The notes below the pieces were generated by a model. That model was given only the letters and a program-made list of their open reading frames with translations, ran no database searches and had not been told where the DNA came from. From an uncultured Tateyamaria sp. (GTDB lineage: Bacteria; Pseudomonadota; Alphaproteobacteria; Rhodobacterales; Rhodobacteraceae), in the NCBI GenBank assembly GCA_947501275.1, contig CANMVD010000001.1, positions 1,302,001-1,366,000 on the forward strand: 64,000 nucleotides of DNA, read 5' to 3'. This document shows, piece after piece, positions 9,395-18,849 of this stretch. The first letter of the stretch is position 1; every line of letters begins with the position of its first letter. The position numbers were made by a program, and so were the translations under genes.

Positions 9395-9463
9395 ATTTAT
9401 TGCTTTTGCAACTTGGACGCGGCTGGGCAACAGTTGACCAAAGGCTGTGAGACGGGGGTTTTC

Positions 9464-11254
9464 ATGAAATTCACGACCAGACCCGAGTTGAGCGGGACGT
9501 TCGGAATGGTGGCGTCAACGCACTGGCTGGCGTCCGCCGTCGGAATGAAGCTGCTTGAGGCGGGCGGCAGCGCCTTTGATGCCGCCGCTGCCATGGGGTT
9601 TGTGCTGAATGTGGTTGAGCCACATTTGAACGGTCCGTTGGGTGACATGCCTGCCCTGATCCGCGTGTCGGGCGAAGGCGCACCTGTGTCCGTGTGTGGG
9701 CAAGGCGTGGCCCCGGCAGACGCCACAATAAAACACTATCGCGACCGCGAGGGCCTGGCGATGATCCCGGGTGCGGGTCTATTGGCGACAGTTGTGCCGG
9801 GTGCATTTGATGCATGGATGGTGATGCTGCGCGATCATGGACGTTTGAGCCTGCGCGAGGTCTTGGAACCGGCGATCCATTATGCTGAAGCGGGACACCC
9901 ATTGTTGCCGCGAGTGTCCGCGACAATTGCGGGGCAAGCGGAATTCTTTGCGGCGGAGTGGCCGACATCAGCCGCCGTGTGGACGCCCGGTGGATCGGTG
10001 CCCGAGGCCGGTGCGCTGTTCTGCAACCCGGATTTGGCGGAGTTTTGGCGGCGGTTGGTCGAAGAGGCAGAAACAGCGAAAGGCCGCGTGGCCCAGATCG
10101 AGGCGGCCCGCCGCGCCTTCGCAACCGGATTTGTGGCCGAAAAGATCGACAACTATCTCGCGGACGCCTGCGTGATGGATGGCACAGGCGCGCGCCGCAG
10201 GGGTGTTTTGAACGGGCAGGACATGGCCCAGTGGTCTGCCACATACGAGCCTGCTCTGTCAGTGTCTCATCACGGTTGGGATGTTTATAAATGCGGGGCG
10301 TGGAGCCAGGGGCCGGTGCTGCTCCAGTGTTTGCAGATGATGCGCAACGACGATGTGGGGCAGATGGATCCCATGGGTCCCGAGTTTGTTCACCTGACGA
10401 CCGAGTCGCTCAAGCGCGCCTTTGCGGATCGTGACACGTATTACGGAGACCCTGACTGCGCTGATATCCCCGTGCAGAAGCTATTGAGTGCAGATTACGC
10501 GGACCAAAAGCGCGCCAGCATCACTGATACCGCGTCACTTGATCATCAGCCGGGGGCCATCCCGGGATATGAGGGGCAAGCCGCCGCTTATCTGGAGCGC
10601 CTCGCGCGCACCGCGCCTGATGCCGGGCTTGGCGCCGGAGAGCCGACGATGGCGCATCTGGTCAACCGCAAGGGAGACACGGTTCACATCGATGTGGCGG
10701 ATCGATGGGGCAACATGGTGTCGGCCACACCGTCGGGAGGATGGCTGCAGTCAAACCCGGTGGTACCGGGTCTTGGCGTGCCGCTGAACAGCAGGGCGCA
10801 GATGTTCTGGCTGGACGAAGGGCTGCCCACATCCCTTGCGCCGGGGCGGCGTCCGCGCACGACCTTGTCACCGTCGTTGGCTTTGCACGAGGATGGGCGC
10901 GCGCTGGCCTTTGGCACGCCGGGAGGCGATCAGCAGGACCAATGGCAACTCGTGTTCTTACTGCGTTACGCTCATCACGGCATGAACCTGCAAGAGGCGA
11001 TCGATGCGCCGCTGTTCCATACTGGCCACCTGCAAGCGAGCTTTTACCCACGTGGCATTCAGCCGGGTCATCTGTTGATCGAACCACATTTTCCCAAAGC
11101 CACGCTTGAGGCGCTGCAAGACAAAGGGCATGCCTTGGACATTGCCGAACCGTGGACTGTTGGACGGTTGAGCGCTGTATCGCGTGCCGCCGATGGGATC
11201 ATGCGAGGGGCAGCGACACCGCGATTGATGCAGGCCTATGCCATCGGGCGTTAA
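9464..11254 (+). CDS. Gamma-glutamyltransferase family protein
   Basis: A 596-residue member of the Ntn-hydrolase gamma-glutamyltranspeptidase family, which cleaves gamma-glutamyl bonds of glutathione and related compounds or acts as an acylase. The N-terminal GMVASTHWLASAVGMKLLEAGGSAFDAAAA is typical, and the autoprocessing site with the catalytic threonine is seen in the stretch GDTVHIDVADRWGNMVSATP. The C-terminal FGTPGGDQQDQWQ is also typical. I chose the ATG at 9464 (MKFTTRPELSG) over the longer frame because family similarity starts there. There is no clear signal peptide, so a cytoplasmic relative is likely. It converges on the tctE sensor gene. Confidence 0.88.
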   Translation: MKFTTRPELSGTFGMVASTHWLASAVGMKLLEAGGSAFDAAAAMGFVLNVVEPHLNGPLGDMPALIRVSGEGAPVSVCGQGVAPADATIKHYRDREGLAMIPGAGLLATVVPGAFDAWMVMLRDHGRLSLREVLEPAIHYAEAGHPLLPRVSATIAGQAEFFAAEWPTSAAVWTPGGSVPEAGALFCNPDLAEFWRRLVEEAETAKGRVAQIEAARRAFATGFVAEKIDNYLADACVMDGTGARRRGVLNGQDMAQWSATYEPALSVSHHGWDVYKCGAWSQGPVLLQCLQMMRNDDVGQMDPMGPEFVHLTTESLKRAFADRDTYYGDPDCADIPVQKLLSADYADQKRASITDTASLDHQPGAIPGYEGQAAAYLERLARTAPDAGLGAGEPTMAHLVNRKGDTVHIDVADRWGNMVSATPSGGWLQSNPVVPGLGVPLNSRAQMFWLDEGLPTSLAPGRRPRTTLSPSLALHEDGRALAFGTPGGDQQDQWQLVFLLRYAHHGMNLQEAIDAPLFHTGHLQASFYPRGIQPGHLLIEPHFPKATLEALQDKGHALDIAEPWTVGRLSAVSRAADGIMRGAATPRLMQAYAIGR

Positions 11255-11265
11255 GGCCTTACTTT

Positions 11266-12624
11266 CTAGCTCACACCGCGGGGCAATCGCAGCGATACGC
11301 TGAACCCCTGTCCCACAGGATCGATGGTCAATGCGCCGCCATGGCGGCGCGCAACGGTATCGGCAATGGACAGACCCAATCCGCTGCCCTCACTCGGTTC
11401 AGCTTGCCCAAACCGGGCGAGGATCTTGGGATAGTCGGCCTCGGCCACGCCTTGCCCGTCATCGGCCACTGTCAGGCGCCAGTCTTGATCGCCGCGCAAT
11501 GACACCGTCACAGACTGCAAGCTCGGGCCACCGTGTAACAACGCATTGTCGATCAGGTTCTTCAACGCTTCTTGTACCATAGTGGCATCCATCCGGGCCC
11601 ATGCGGGTGCATCCGCGCCCCGCAGCTTTAGCTGCACGCTTTTGCGAGCGGCCAACCCTTCGAAATCGGCCACTGTCGCCCGTACGACTTGCGCCAGATC
11701 AGTGCGCATGACAGCATCGCCAGCACCTGCGCGTGCGCGTTCCAGCGTCATGAGATTTTCGGCCAGATCACTGGCGCGCTCGGCTGCAGTGACAAGATCA
11801 CCCGCCCGGGCCTTGGCCGCATCAAGTGTCCGTGCTGTCAGGATCGCTTCGCCCAGTGCGCGCACGCCAGCGATCGGATTGCGCAGTTGGTGCGACGCGT
11901 CGGAAATGAATGCCGCCTGCGCCTCCATCGATTGATTGACCTGCCCGAACAGACCGTTGAGGCGGTCGACCAGACCTCGGGTTTCGACGGGAACACTGCG
12001 CTGGATCGGACTGAGATCAGCAGACGAGCGCCGCGAAATGGCATCTTCCAGATCAATCAGAGGCTTCAGTCCGTAATTCACTCCAAACCAAACCACCAAC
12101 CCCGTGGTCAAGATCAAGGCGGAGATGACGGCGAACGTGCGCATCGCAAGCGCTGTCACAAAGGCTTCGCGCACGGCCTCGTCCTGCCAAACTGTCACCG
12201 TAAAGGGGCCGGAAAAGGCGTCGATCTGGGTGACATAGATCAAACGTAGCACCCGAACGGCCCGACCTTTGTAAGTGCCATCATAAAATACATACGGTTC
12301 GGTCTGTTTTGGCACCGCCGTGACCGGGACGGGCGGCACGGCAAAGCCGGTCACAAAAACACCATCCGGCGCATAGACGTGATAGCGGACCGCGCCGCCG
12401 TCGGTGGCAGCCAAAAGCCCTTCGGTCTCAAGTGCGATGGTGTCACCATCCGCCAGAGCCACGTCTCGGGATACGGCGAGCGCGGTGATCAGCAATGAGT
12501 TGTCATAGAGATCCTGAGCGGTGTCGCGCGCTTCGCTGACCCGCCACAACCCAACCCCGACCGAGATCAGCAGAAGTGGGGCAAGGATGATCGCAAAGAG
12601 GCGCAGGCGCAGTGAATAACTCAT
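11266..12624 (-). CDS. tctE: Sensor histidine kinase of a TctE-type two-component system
   Basis: A 452-residue membrane histidine kinase. A first transmembrane segment lies at about 8-28 and a second at about 163-183, enclosing a periplasmic sensor domain. The H box SDASHQLRNPIAG, the N box NLIDNALLHGG and the G boxes DDGQGVAE and GSGLGLSIA are intact. It overlaps the response regulator gene by 4 bases and lies divergent from the tctC-tctA transporter operon, which is the usual TctDE arrangement; in known systems this pair senses extracytoplasmic tricarboxylates and switches on the transporter. The ligand here is not known. Confidence 0.88.
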   Translation of the reverse strand: MSYSLRLRLFAIILAPLLLISVGVGLWRVSEARDTAQDLYDNSLLITALAVSRDVALADGDTIALETEGLLAATDGGAVRYHVYAPDGVFVTGFAVPPVPVTAVPKQTEPYVFYDGTYKGRAVRVLRLIYVTQIDAFSGPFTVTVWQDEAVREAFVTALAMRTFAVISALILTTGLVVWFGVNYGLKPLIDLEDAISRRSSADLSPIQRSVPVETRGLVDRLNGLFGQVNQSMEAQAAFISDASHQLRNPIAGVRALGEAILTARTLDAAKARAGDLVTAAERASDLAENLMTLERARAGAGDAVMRTDLAQVVRATVADFEGLAARKSVQLKLRGADAPAWARMDATMVQEALKNLIDNALLHGGPSLQSVTVSLRGDQDWRLTVADDGQGVAEADYPKILARFGQAEPSEGSGLGLSIADTVARRHGGALTIDPVGQGFSVSLRLPRGVS

Positions 12625-13289
12625 CCCGCTTGCTCCAACCGATAGCCAAGTCCACGCTGTACCCGAATGTCCAGATCATGCGCACGCACCCTTTTGCGTA
12701 GACGCGAGACATGGACTTCGATGGCGGATTCCTCGACATCCGCCCCTGTTCCGTAAACGTGTTCAATCAAGTCGGCCTTGGCGACAACGCGCCCTTGGGC
12801 ACGGATCAACGCCTCGATGACGGACAGCTCTCGGCGTGGCAGTTCCATGACTTCCCCGTCCGCGACCACGGATCGTGACTGGGTGTCAAATTGAAGTGTG
12901 CCAAAGGTCAGGCCGGTTTCGATGTCGCGCCCCTTGCGACGCAAGAGCGCGCGAATCCGCGCCTCCAGTTCGTCCATGTCAAATGGTTTGGTCAGGTAGT
13001 CATCGGCGCCTGCATCAAGGCCAGTGACCCGTGCTTCTACATCCGCCTGAGCCGTCAGGAGTAGCACCGGGCGGGCATCGCCGCGTGCGCGCAGGTTGCG
13101 CAGTACACTGAGGCCATCAAGACGCGGCAGGTTGATGTCCAACACGATCAAGTCATTGGCGTCACTGCGTAAAAACGTGTCTGCGGTTTCGCCGTCCTCG
13201 ATCAAATCCGTGGCATGGCCGCGGTCCTCAAGACGATAGCGGATCCCCTTGGCGACACTTTCATTGTCTTCGACGATGGCGATACGCAT
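12621..13289 (-). CDS. tctD: OmpR-family response regulator of TctD type
   Basis: A 222-residue response regulator. The receiver domain (about 1-115) has the acidic pocket in IVEDNES, the phosphoacceptor Asp in LIVLDINLPRLDG, and the conserved Lys in DDYLTKPFDMDELEARI. A winged-helix DNA-binding domain follows (about 130-220), with LPRRELSVIEALI and ESAIEVHVSRLRKR. The longer open frame extends to 13583, but similarity starts at MRIAIVEDNE, so I chose the ATG at 13289. It is coupled to the kinase by an ATGA overlap. Repeats in the adjoining tctC promoter are likely binding sites. Confidence 0.92.
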   Translation of the reverse strand: MRIAIVEDNESVAKGIRYRLEDRGHATDLIEDGETADTFLRSDANDLIVLDINLPRLDGLSVLRNLRARGDARPVLLLTAQADVEARVTGLDAGADDYLTKPFDMDELEARIRALLRRKGRDIETGLTFGTLQFDTQSRSVVADGEVMELPRRELSVIEALIRAQGRVVAKADLIEHVYGTGADVEESAIEVHVSRLRKRVRAHDLDIRVQRGLGYRLEQAG

Positions 13290-13353
13290 GAAAAATTCCT
13301 GATCCGACAGCTTCACGCAAGTTTCGATAGTTAACCTCAGGCGATCAGGCGGG

Positions 13354-13397
13354 GCAATCCCGTCGAATCGTGACCGCAATCCCGAGGAGGGGATTGC
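13354..13397. promoter_or_regulatory. Candidate TctD operator in front of tctC
   Basis: The motif GCAATCCCG occurs at 13354-13362 and again at 13376-13384, exactly 22 bases (two helical turns) apart. An inverted copy, GGGATTGC, follows at 13390-13397. Direct repeats on one DNA face are the usual target of OmpR-type regulators, and the neighbouring tctD gene encodes one. The inverted copy lies close to the tctC ribosome binding site. Confidence 0.5.
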
Positions 13398-13416
13398 GCA
13401 CATTGGGAGGAATGAC

Positions 13417-14529
13417 ATGACACTTTCTAACACGGCCCGTGGGGCCGCATTTAGTGCTGCCGTTGTGGCCGCCAGCTTTGCAACCGAGTCCGTCGCCGGA
13501 GGCCACGGCATTGATCTGTCTGGCAAGACGGTCGAATGGGTTATCCCGTTCTCCGAAACCGGTGGTTCGGCCAAATGGGCCAACTTCTACGCGCCACTTC
13601 TGAGTGAAGCATTGCCCGGTGCGCCGACTGTTGTCGTAAAATTCATGCCGGGTGCGGGATCGACCAAAGGGGCCAACTGGTTCCAACAGCAGAAGTTTGA
13701 AGACAGCGAAGGAACGTTGATCTTTGGTTCGTCAGGCTCGACTCAATTCCCTTATCTGCTTGGGGATCCACGGGTGCGGTATGAGTATAATGACTGGAAC
13801 GTCGTGCTGGCGTCTGGCACAGGTGGTGTCGCCTACTTGCCCCCGGAAATGGCCGCCAAAATGGATGGCATGAATGCCGCGGGCTTGCAGGGCGAAGAGT
13901 TCATCTATGGCTCTCAAGGGGCAACCCGTCTGGACCTTGTGCCTTTGCTGGCGTGGGAAATGCTGGGCCTGAATGTCGAACCCGTTTTCGGCATCAAAGG
14001 TCGCGGCGATGGCCGTCTGATGTTCGAGCGCGGTGAAGCGAACATCGACTACCAGACGTCGTCGTCCTACCTTAAAGGTGTTGCGCCCTTGGTTGACGCC
14101 GGAACCGCTGTACCCATGATGAGTTGGGGTGCTTTGGACGCGGATGGCAACATCGTACGTGACCCAACCTTCCCTGACATGCCGACGTTCAAAGAACTTT
14201 GCGAAGGCACAGCGGGCTGCGAAACAAGCGGTGAAAAATGGGACGCTTGGAAAGCCTTCTTTGTCGCCGGTTTTCCAGCTCAGAAGATGGTGTTCCTGCC
14301 CGCAGGTGCGTCCAACGACGCGATTGTAACCTACACCAAAGCGTTCGAAGCGATCAAAGCTCGCGCTGATTTCGCTGAAATTTCGGGTGCACGTCTGGGC
14401 AAGTATCCACAAATGACCGGCGAAGAAGCGACAGGCGCACTCAACAGCGCGACAGCTGTGCCTGATGCGGCCAAGACCTTTGTGGTCGAGTGGCTCAAGG
14501 ACCGCTACGGCGTGTCTTTGGACGGGTAA
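13417..14529 (+). CDS. tctC: Tripartite tricarboxylate transporter binding protein
   Basis: A 370-residue extracytoplasmic solute receptor of the TctC family, part of a sodium-driven carboxylate uptake system. A signal peptide (about residues 1-27, ending AGGHG) is followed by the typical GKTVEWVIPFSETGGSAKWA start of the mature protein and FMPGAGSTKGANW. It is longer than most family members (about 320 residues) because of insertions in the middle. A strong GGGAGGAA ribosome site precedes the ATG. It is followed by a hairpin and then the fused permease gene. The substrate is unknown; citrate, aconitate-like compounds or other carboxylates are all possible. Confidence 0.9.
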   Translation: MTLSNTARGAAFSAAVVAASFATESVAGGHGIDLSGKTVEWVIPFSETGGSAKWANFYAPLLSEALPGAPTVVVKFMPGAGSTKGANWFQQQKFEDSEGTLIFGSSGSTQFPYLLGDPRVRYEYNDWNVVLASGTGGVAYLPPEMAAKMDGMNAAGLQGEEFIYGSQGATRLDLVPLLAWEMLGLNVEPVFGIKGRGDGRLMFERGEANIDYQTSSSYLKGVAPLVDAGTAVPMMSWGALDADGNIVRDPTFPDMPTFKELCEGTAGCETSGEKWDAWKAFFVAGFPAQKMVFLPAGASNDAIVTYTKAFEAIKARADFAEISGARLGKYPQMTGEEATGALNSATAVPDAAKTFVVEWLKDRYGVSLDG

Positions 14530-14550
14530 CCTACCCTTCGCAAAACTCAG

Positions 14551-14574
14551 CAAGGCGGAGCCTGTTCCGCCTTG
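14551..14574 (+). terminator. Intercistronic hairpin between tctC and tctA
   Basis: A perfect 9-base stem (CAAGGCGGA/TCCGCCTTG) with a 6-base loop lies 21 bases after the tctC stop and before tctA. There is no T tract, so it more likely protects the tctC message or partly attenuates transcription than ends it. Confidence 0.6.
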
Positions 14575-14607
14575 CCACCCCCTCACATTTTGCAGAAAGC
14601 AGATGTC

Positions 14608-16674
14608 ATGGAATTTATGACGACAGCTTTGCCAGCACTCGGTGACGCGGCCTCCCTCATTTTTCAACCCATCGTTCTTGGATACCTCGTTTTGGGTGTT
14701 GTGATGGGATTGTGCGTTGGGGTCTTTCCCGGTCTGGGCGGTATTGCGGGACTGTCGCTTTTGCTGCCGTTCATGTTTGGAATGGATCCGGTTCTGGGCC
14801 TTGCCCTGATGATTGGCATGGTGGCGGTCGTGCCAACCTCTGACACGTTTGCATCTGTTCTGATGGGGATACCCGGGTCATCGGCAAGCCAAGCCACCGT
14901 GTTGGATGGCTTTCCCATGGCCAAGAAAGGCGAGGCCGCGCGCGCGCTGTCTGCCGCTTTTGCCTCGTCTCTGTTCGGCGGCCTTGTCGGCGCTGCGTTC
15001 CTGACGATCTTTATCCTGATTGCGCGGCCCATCGTATTGGAATTCCGCACGCCGGAATTGCTGATGATCACGATATTCGGGTTGTCCATGGTGGGCATTC
15101 TTGCGGGGCGTGTTGCAATCAAGGGATTGGTTGCAGCGGCGGTCGGTATGCTGGTCGGGGTCATTGGCGAGGGTGCCTTTGAGGGCGAATTGCGCATGAT
15201 CCCGTCCGAGTGGGTCTTTGCGGATACAGGCACACCTGCCTTCACGATCTATCAATACATGGGCGACGGGCTAAAGCTGGTCATTGTGGGCCTCGGTATC
15301 TTTGCGATTCCCGAAATTGTTGCGCTTTTGCGGCAGGATCGCGCTATTTCCGATCGCTCTCCTTTGGGTGGGGGGTGGGCCTCCGGAGTGCGGGACTGGT
15401 TCGCCAATATTTGGTTGTCGATCAGGTGTTCGATCATTGGCGTGGTTGTAGGGGTGATCCCCGGGCTTGGTGGTTCTGTCGTCGATTGGATCGCGTATGG
15501 CCACGCCGTACAAACCACACCCGACAAGTCAAAGTTTGGCAGTGGTGAAATCCGGGGCGTGATCGGGCCAGAAAGCTCGAACAATGCCAAGGAAGGCGGA
15601 GGGCTTGTACCCACGCTGCTGTTTGGCATCCCGGGTTCCGGGTCCATGGCGATCTTTATCGGGGCGATTGCGCTGCTTGGCTCCGGGAATATCGAAGTCG
15701 GCCCATCGATGCTGCAAAACAACCTCGACATCACCTATGCAATTGTGTGGTTGCTGGCGCTGGCCAACGTGGTTGGCACGCTGATCTGTATCGCGGCGTC
15801 TGGTGGCATAGCGCGGCTGACCACAATTCCATTTGGCCTTTTGGCCCCGTTCCTGTTCATGATCATCAGCTTTGCGGCCTTCCAGTCGGGGCAGAATCTC
15901 ATGGATCTTGTGGCGCTGTTTGCCATTGGTTTGCTGGGGATCATGATGCGGCGTTTCGATTGGTCGCGCCCTGCATTTCTGATCGGGTTCGTGCTGTCCA
16001 CCCCGGCTGAGAACTATGCGAACCAAGCGGTACAGATCGCGCAGTCGCGGTTTCGCAAGGGGTTCGGCGAAGGGATGGAATACCTGTTTTCGCCCATCGT
16101 CATCGTGTTGATCATCATCACGGTTGTGTCCGTGGTCTTGGGGTTGCGTCAGGCCAAGCAGATCATGGCAGAAGGCGAAGTTGCGGCTGGGACCAAGCGT
16201 GCGCCATTCGTGTTCCTTATGGTGATATTTGCCTTTTTGCTCACCGCGTTTTTTAACGCATGGATGATCCCCGACTATGCGTGGCGCGATCAGGTGTTCC
16301 CTTTGTTTGTCTCTGGTGTCGCCATTGTTGGGGGGCTGGTCCTGATTGTTCAGATGATGATCCGAAGCGAGGACCACCCGCTGTTTGCTGATCGCGAAGT
16401 GACTGACGCTGAAGTCAACGCGCACGGGTTGTGGCCCACTCTGGCTTGGTTCGTTGGGCTGCTGGTGCTGACTGCGCTGCTCGGGTTTATTCTTGCTCTG
16501 GCGATTTTCCTGTTCGCTTTCATCAAAGTGCGGGCCGGCAAAAGTGTGGGCTTTGCTGCGGCCTACACCGGTGTTGGCATCGCCTTCATGTGTGGCATGG
16601 CGGGACTCCTCAATCGTGATTTCCCACCCGGTTTGCTGCAATCTTATCTGGATCTGCCATGGCCGCTGACCTGA
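14608..16674 (+). CDS. tctA: Fused TctA-TctB tricarboxylate transporter permease
   Basis: A 688-residue integral membrane protein. The first 490 or so residues form the 12-helix TctA permease, with the conserved glycine motifs GLCVGVFPGLGGIAGLSLLLP and GVIPGLGGSVVDWIAYGHA and the PEGGGLVPTLLFGIPGSGSMA-like segment. The remainder (about 540-688), with four or so further helices, looks like the small TctB subunit, which is normally separate. The fusion explains the absence of a tctB gene. I use the ATG at 14608 (MEFMTTALPAL). The end overlaps the next gene by 16 bases, so dehydrogenase translation is coupled. Confidence 0.88.
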   Translation: MEFMTTALPALGDAASLIFQPIVLGYLVLGVVMGLCVGVFPGLGGIAGLSLLLPFMFGMDPVLGLALMIGMVAVVPTSDTFASVLMGIPGSSASQATVLDGFPMAKKGEAARALSAAFASSLFGGLVGAAFLTIFILIARPIVLEFRTPELLMITIFGLSMVGILAGRVAIKGLVAAAVGMLVGVIGEGAFEGELRMIPSEWVFADTGTPAFTIYQYMGDGLKLVIVGLGIFAIPEIVALLRQDRAISDRSPLGGGWASGVRDWFANIWLSIRCSIIGVVVGVIPGLGGSVVDWIAYGHAVQTTPDKSKFGSGEIRGVIGPESSNNAKEGGGLVPTLLFGIPGSGSMAIFIGAIALLGSGNIEVGPSMLQNNLDITYAIVWLLALANVVGTLICIAASGGIARLTTIPFGLLAPFLFMIISFAAFQSGQNLMDLVALFAIGLLGIMMRRFDWSRPAFLIGFVLSTPAENYANQAVQIAQSRFRKGFGEGMEYLFSPIVIVLIIITVVSVVLGLRQAKQIMAEGEVAAGTKRAPFVFLMVIFAFLLTAFFNAWMIPDYAWRDQVFPLFVSGVAIVGGLVLIVQMMIRSEDHPLFADREVTDAEVNAHGLWPTLAWFVGLLVLTALLGFILALAIFLFAFIKVRAGKSVGFAAAYTGVGIAFMCGMAGLLNRDFPPGLLQSYLDLPWPLT

Positions 16675-17720
16675 CCCTTTTGCGTTTGGACGGCGACGGG
16701 ATTGGCCCTGAAATCATGGCGGCAACTGTTGCGGTTCTGAACGCGGCCAAACCAGTGCTGACCCGCTCTGTCAAAATGGAAACCGCGCTTATCGGATTTG
16801 CCGCGTTGGAGGCGCATGGGACAACCATTCCGGACGCTGTGATCGAGGCGGCACAAAAAGCCGACGGCGTTTTGCTGGGTCCGGTTTCGCACAATGCCTA
16901 TCCTCCCCGGGAAGCGGGTGGGTTGAACCCCTCTGGCATTTTGCGTGGAGCCCTTGACCTATATGCCAATATCCGACCTGCCAAAGCGTATGCGGGGGTG
17001 CCCAGCCCGTCGATCACTCCGATTGATTTGGTGGTGGTGCGCGAAAACCTCGAAGGGTTCTATGCTGATCGCAACATGCACAGCGGTCCGGGGGAGGTCA
17101 TGCCAGTCCCCGGCGTGGCCCTTGCCACGCGCAAGGTGACCGAAGCGGCGTCGCGGCGCATTGCCGAGGCGGCGTTCGAACTGGCCATGACCCGACCAGC
17201 GAAAAAAGTGACGGCTGTGCACAAGGCCAATGTGATGCGCTTGTCGGATGGGTTGTTTCTGGACACTGTGCGGGATGTTGCCGCGACGTTTCCGGCAGTT
17301 GAATACGAAGAAATGCTGGTGGATGCCGCTGCTGCCCATCTGGTGCGCGCGGCAGAACGGTTTGATGTGATCGTAACCACAAACATGTTCGGTGACATCC
17401 TGTCAGATCTGGCCTCGGAACTGGCGGGGGGGCTGGGATTGGCTGCTTCGCTGAATCGGGGGCCATCTGCTGCTGCGGCACAGGCGCAACATGGTTCGGC
17501 GCCAGATATTGCGGGCCGGGACATTGCCAACCCGGTCTCGATGATCCTGTCCTGCGCGATGTTGTTTCGCCATCTTGCGGAAAAGGCGGCAGCTGATCTG
17601 ATTGAACGGGCTGTCAGCGCCTGCCTTGCCGCACCCCAGACCCGCACGCACGATCTGGGCGGGGTATTGGGTACGCAAGCCTTTGCCAGCGCCGTCATTC
17701 ACCACATGAGCGAGGCATGA
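16659..17720 (+). CDS. Isopropylmalate/isocitrate dehydrogenase family enzyme
   Basis: A 353-residue NAD(P)-dependent beta-decarboxylating dehydrogenase. It shows LLRLDGDGIGPEIM at the N-terminus, the substrate-binding RENLEGFYAD, the catalytic Lys region HKANVMRLSDGLF, the metal-binding NMFGDILSDLAS and AGGLGLAASLN. The family oxidises 2-hydroxy acids such as 3-isopropylmalate, isocitrate, homoisocitrate and tartrate. Its place between a tricarboxylate transporter and a GalD/PrpF-like isomerase, with no leuC or leuD nearby, argues against leucine synthesis and for breakdown of the imported acid. The exact substrate is not known. It overlaps tctA and lies 1 base from the next gene. Confidence 0.85.
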   Translation: MAADLTLLRLDGDGIGPEIMAATVAVLNAAKPVLTRSVKMETALIGFAALEAHGTTIPDAVIEAAQKADGVLLGPVSHNAYPPREAGGLNPSGILRGALDLYANIRPAKAYAGVPSPSITPIDLVVVRENLEGFYADRNMHSGPGEVMPVPGVALATRKVTEAASRRIAEAAFELAMTRPAKKVTAVHKANVMRLSDGLFLDTVRDVAATFPAVEYEEMLVDAAAAHLVRAAERFDVIVTTNMFGDILSDLASELAGGLGLAASLNRGPSAAAAQAQHGSAPDIAGRDIANPVSMILSCAMLFRHLAEKAAADLIERAVSACLAAPQTRTHDLGGVLGTQAFASAVIHHMSEA

Positions 17721-17721
17721 C

Positions 17722-18810
17722 ATGAGCCAAACTGCCATTCCCTACCTGTTCATGCGCGGCGGCACATCGCGTGGGCCGTATTTCCATCGCCCCGATCTTC
17801 CGGCTGATTGGGAAACCCTGGCCGACGTGTTGTGCACCGTCATGGGGGCCGGCAATCCGCGCAACATCGATGGCTTGGGTGGCGGCAATGCCGTGACTAC
17901 CAAAGTCGCGATGCTCTCCAAATCCGAAGACCCGGCGGCAGATGTTGATTACTTTTTTGCTCAAGTGGCGGTCGAGGATCGGCAGGTCGATTTTTCGCCC
18001 ACATGCGGCAATATCCTTGTTGGTGTTGGGCCAGCAGCGATCGAGATGGGGCTTGTCCCAATCACAGGCGATGTCACCACGTTGAAAATCCGGGCTGTGA
18101 ACACCGGGGCGCTGGTCGAGGTACATGTGCAAACCCGCGGCGGCAGCGTTCTTTATGACGGAGACACGGCCGTGGATGGCGTGCCGGGCACCGCAGCACC
18201 CGTTGCCTTGAATTTCATGGAAGTTGTCGGATCCCGTACGGGCAAGATGTTCCCGACCGGCAATGCAATTGACGTGATTGACGGGGTTGAGGTGTCCTGT
18301 GTCGATGTGGCCATGCCGATGATGGTCGCGCGGGCGGCGGACCTTGGGATGACCGGCTATGAAAGTCAGGCGGAACTGGATGAACGCAAGGACCTGTTTG
18401 CCCGGATGGAATCTTTGCGCGTCACTGCCGGGCAGTTGATGGACCTAGGTGATGTGACTAAATCCGTTGTGCCCAAAATCGGGCTCATCGCTCCTCCGGT
18501 TCAGGGCGGACACATGGCTGCGCGCTATTTTATGCCATGGACCACGCATCCGACGCTGGCGGTCACAGGTTCACAATGTCTGGCGGCCGCGGCCCTCGCA
18601 CCGGGGACGGTTGCCCAAGGGGTGGCCAAAGTGCCTGACGCCTCACCCGCAACATTTACATTAGAGCATCCCATGGGCGTGATGGATGTGCTTGTTCAGT
18701 TTGAGAACGGGCCGGATGGGTTTGACTTCATCTCGGCCGGTGTGACGCGCACGGCACGTTTGCTGGCGCGCGGCGAAGTGCTGGTGCCGCGCAGCGTCTG
18801 GGCGGGCTGA
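17722..18810 (+). CDS. PrpF/GalD-type isomerase (4-oxalomesaconate tautomerase-like)
   Basis: A 362-residue member of the PrpF family, which shifts double bonds in unsaturated di- and tricarboxylates (methylaconitate isomerase PrpF, 4-oxalomesaconate tautomerase GalD). The N-terminal IPYLFMRGGTSRGPYF is close to GalD. Catalytic-type cysteines are seen in SPTCGNILVGVGP and SQCLAAAALAPG in the two symmetric halves. No gallate or protocatechuate ring-cleavage genes lie in the window, so the local job is more likely isomerisation of a tricarboxylate such as an aconitate isomer brought in by the tct system; that is inference. It is last in the operon. Confidence 0.82.
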   Translation: MSQTAIPYLFMRGGTSRGPYFHRPDLPADWETLADVLCTVMGAGNPRNIDGLGGGNAVTTKVAMLSKSEDPAADVDYFFAQVAVEDRQVDFSPTCGNILVGVGPAAIEMGLVPITGDVTTLKIRAVNTGALVEVHVQTRGGSVLYDGDTAVDGVPGTAAPVALNFMEVVGSRTGKMFPTGNAIDVIDGVEVSCVDVAMPMMVARAADLGMTGYESQAELDERKDLFARMESLRVTAGQLMDLGDVTKSVVPKIGLIAPPVQGGHMAARYFMPWTTHPTLAVTGSQCLAAAALAPGTVAQGVAKVPDASPATFTLEHPMGVMDVLVQFENGPDGFDFISAGVTRTARLLARGEVLVPRSVWAG

Positions 18811-18849
18811 ACCAGAGCAAACGGTTGGCGGAGACGGCTGCCATAAACC

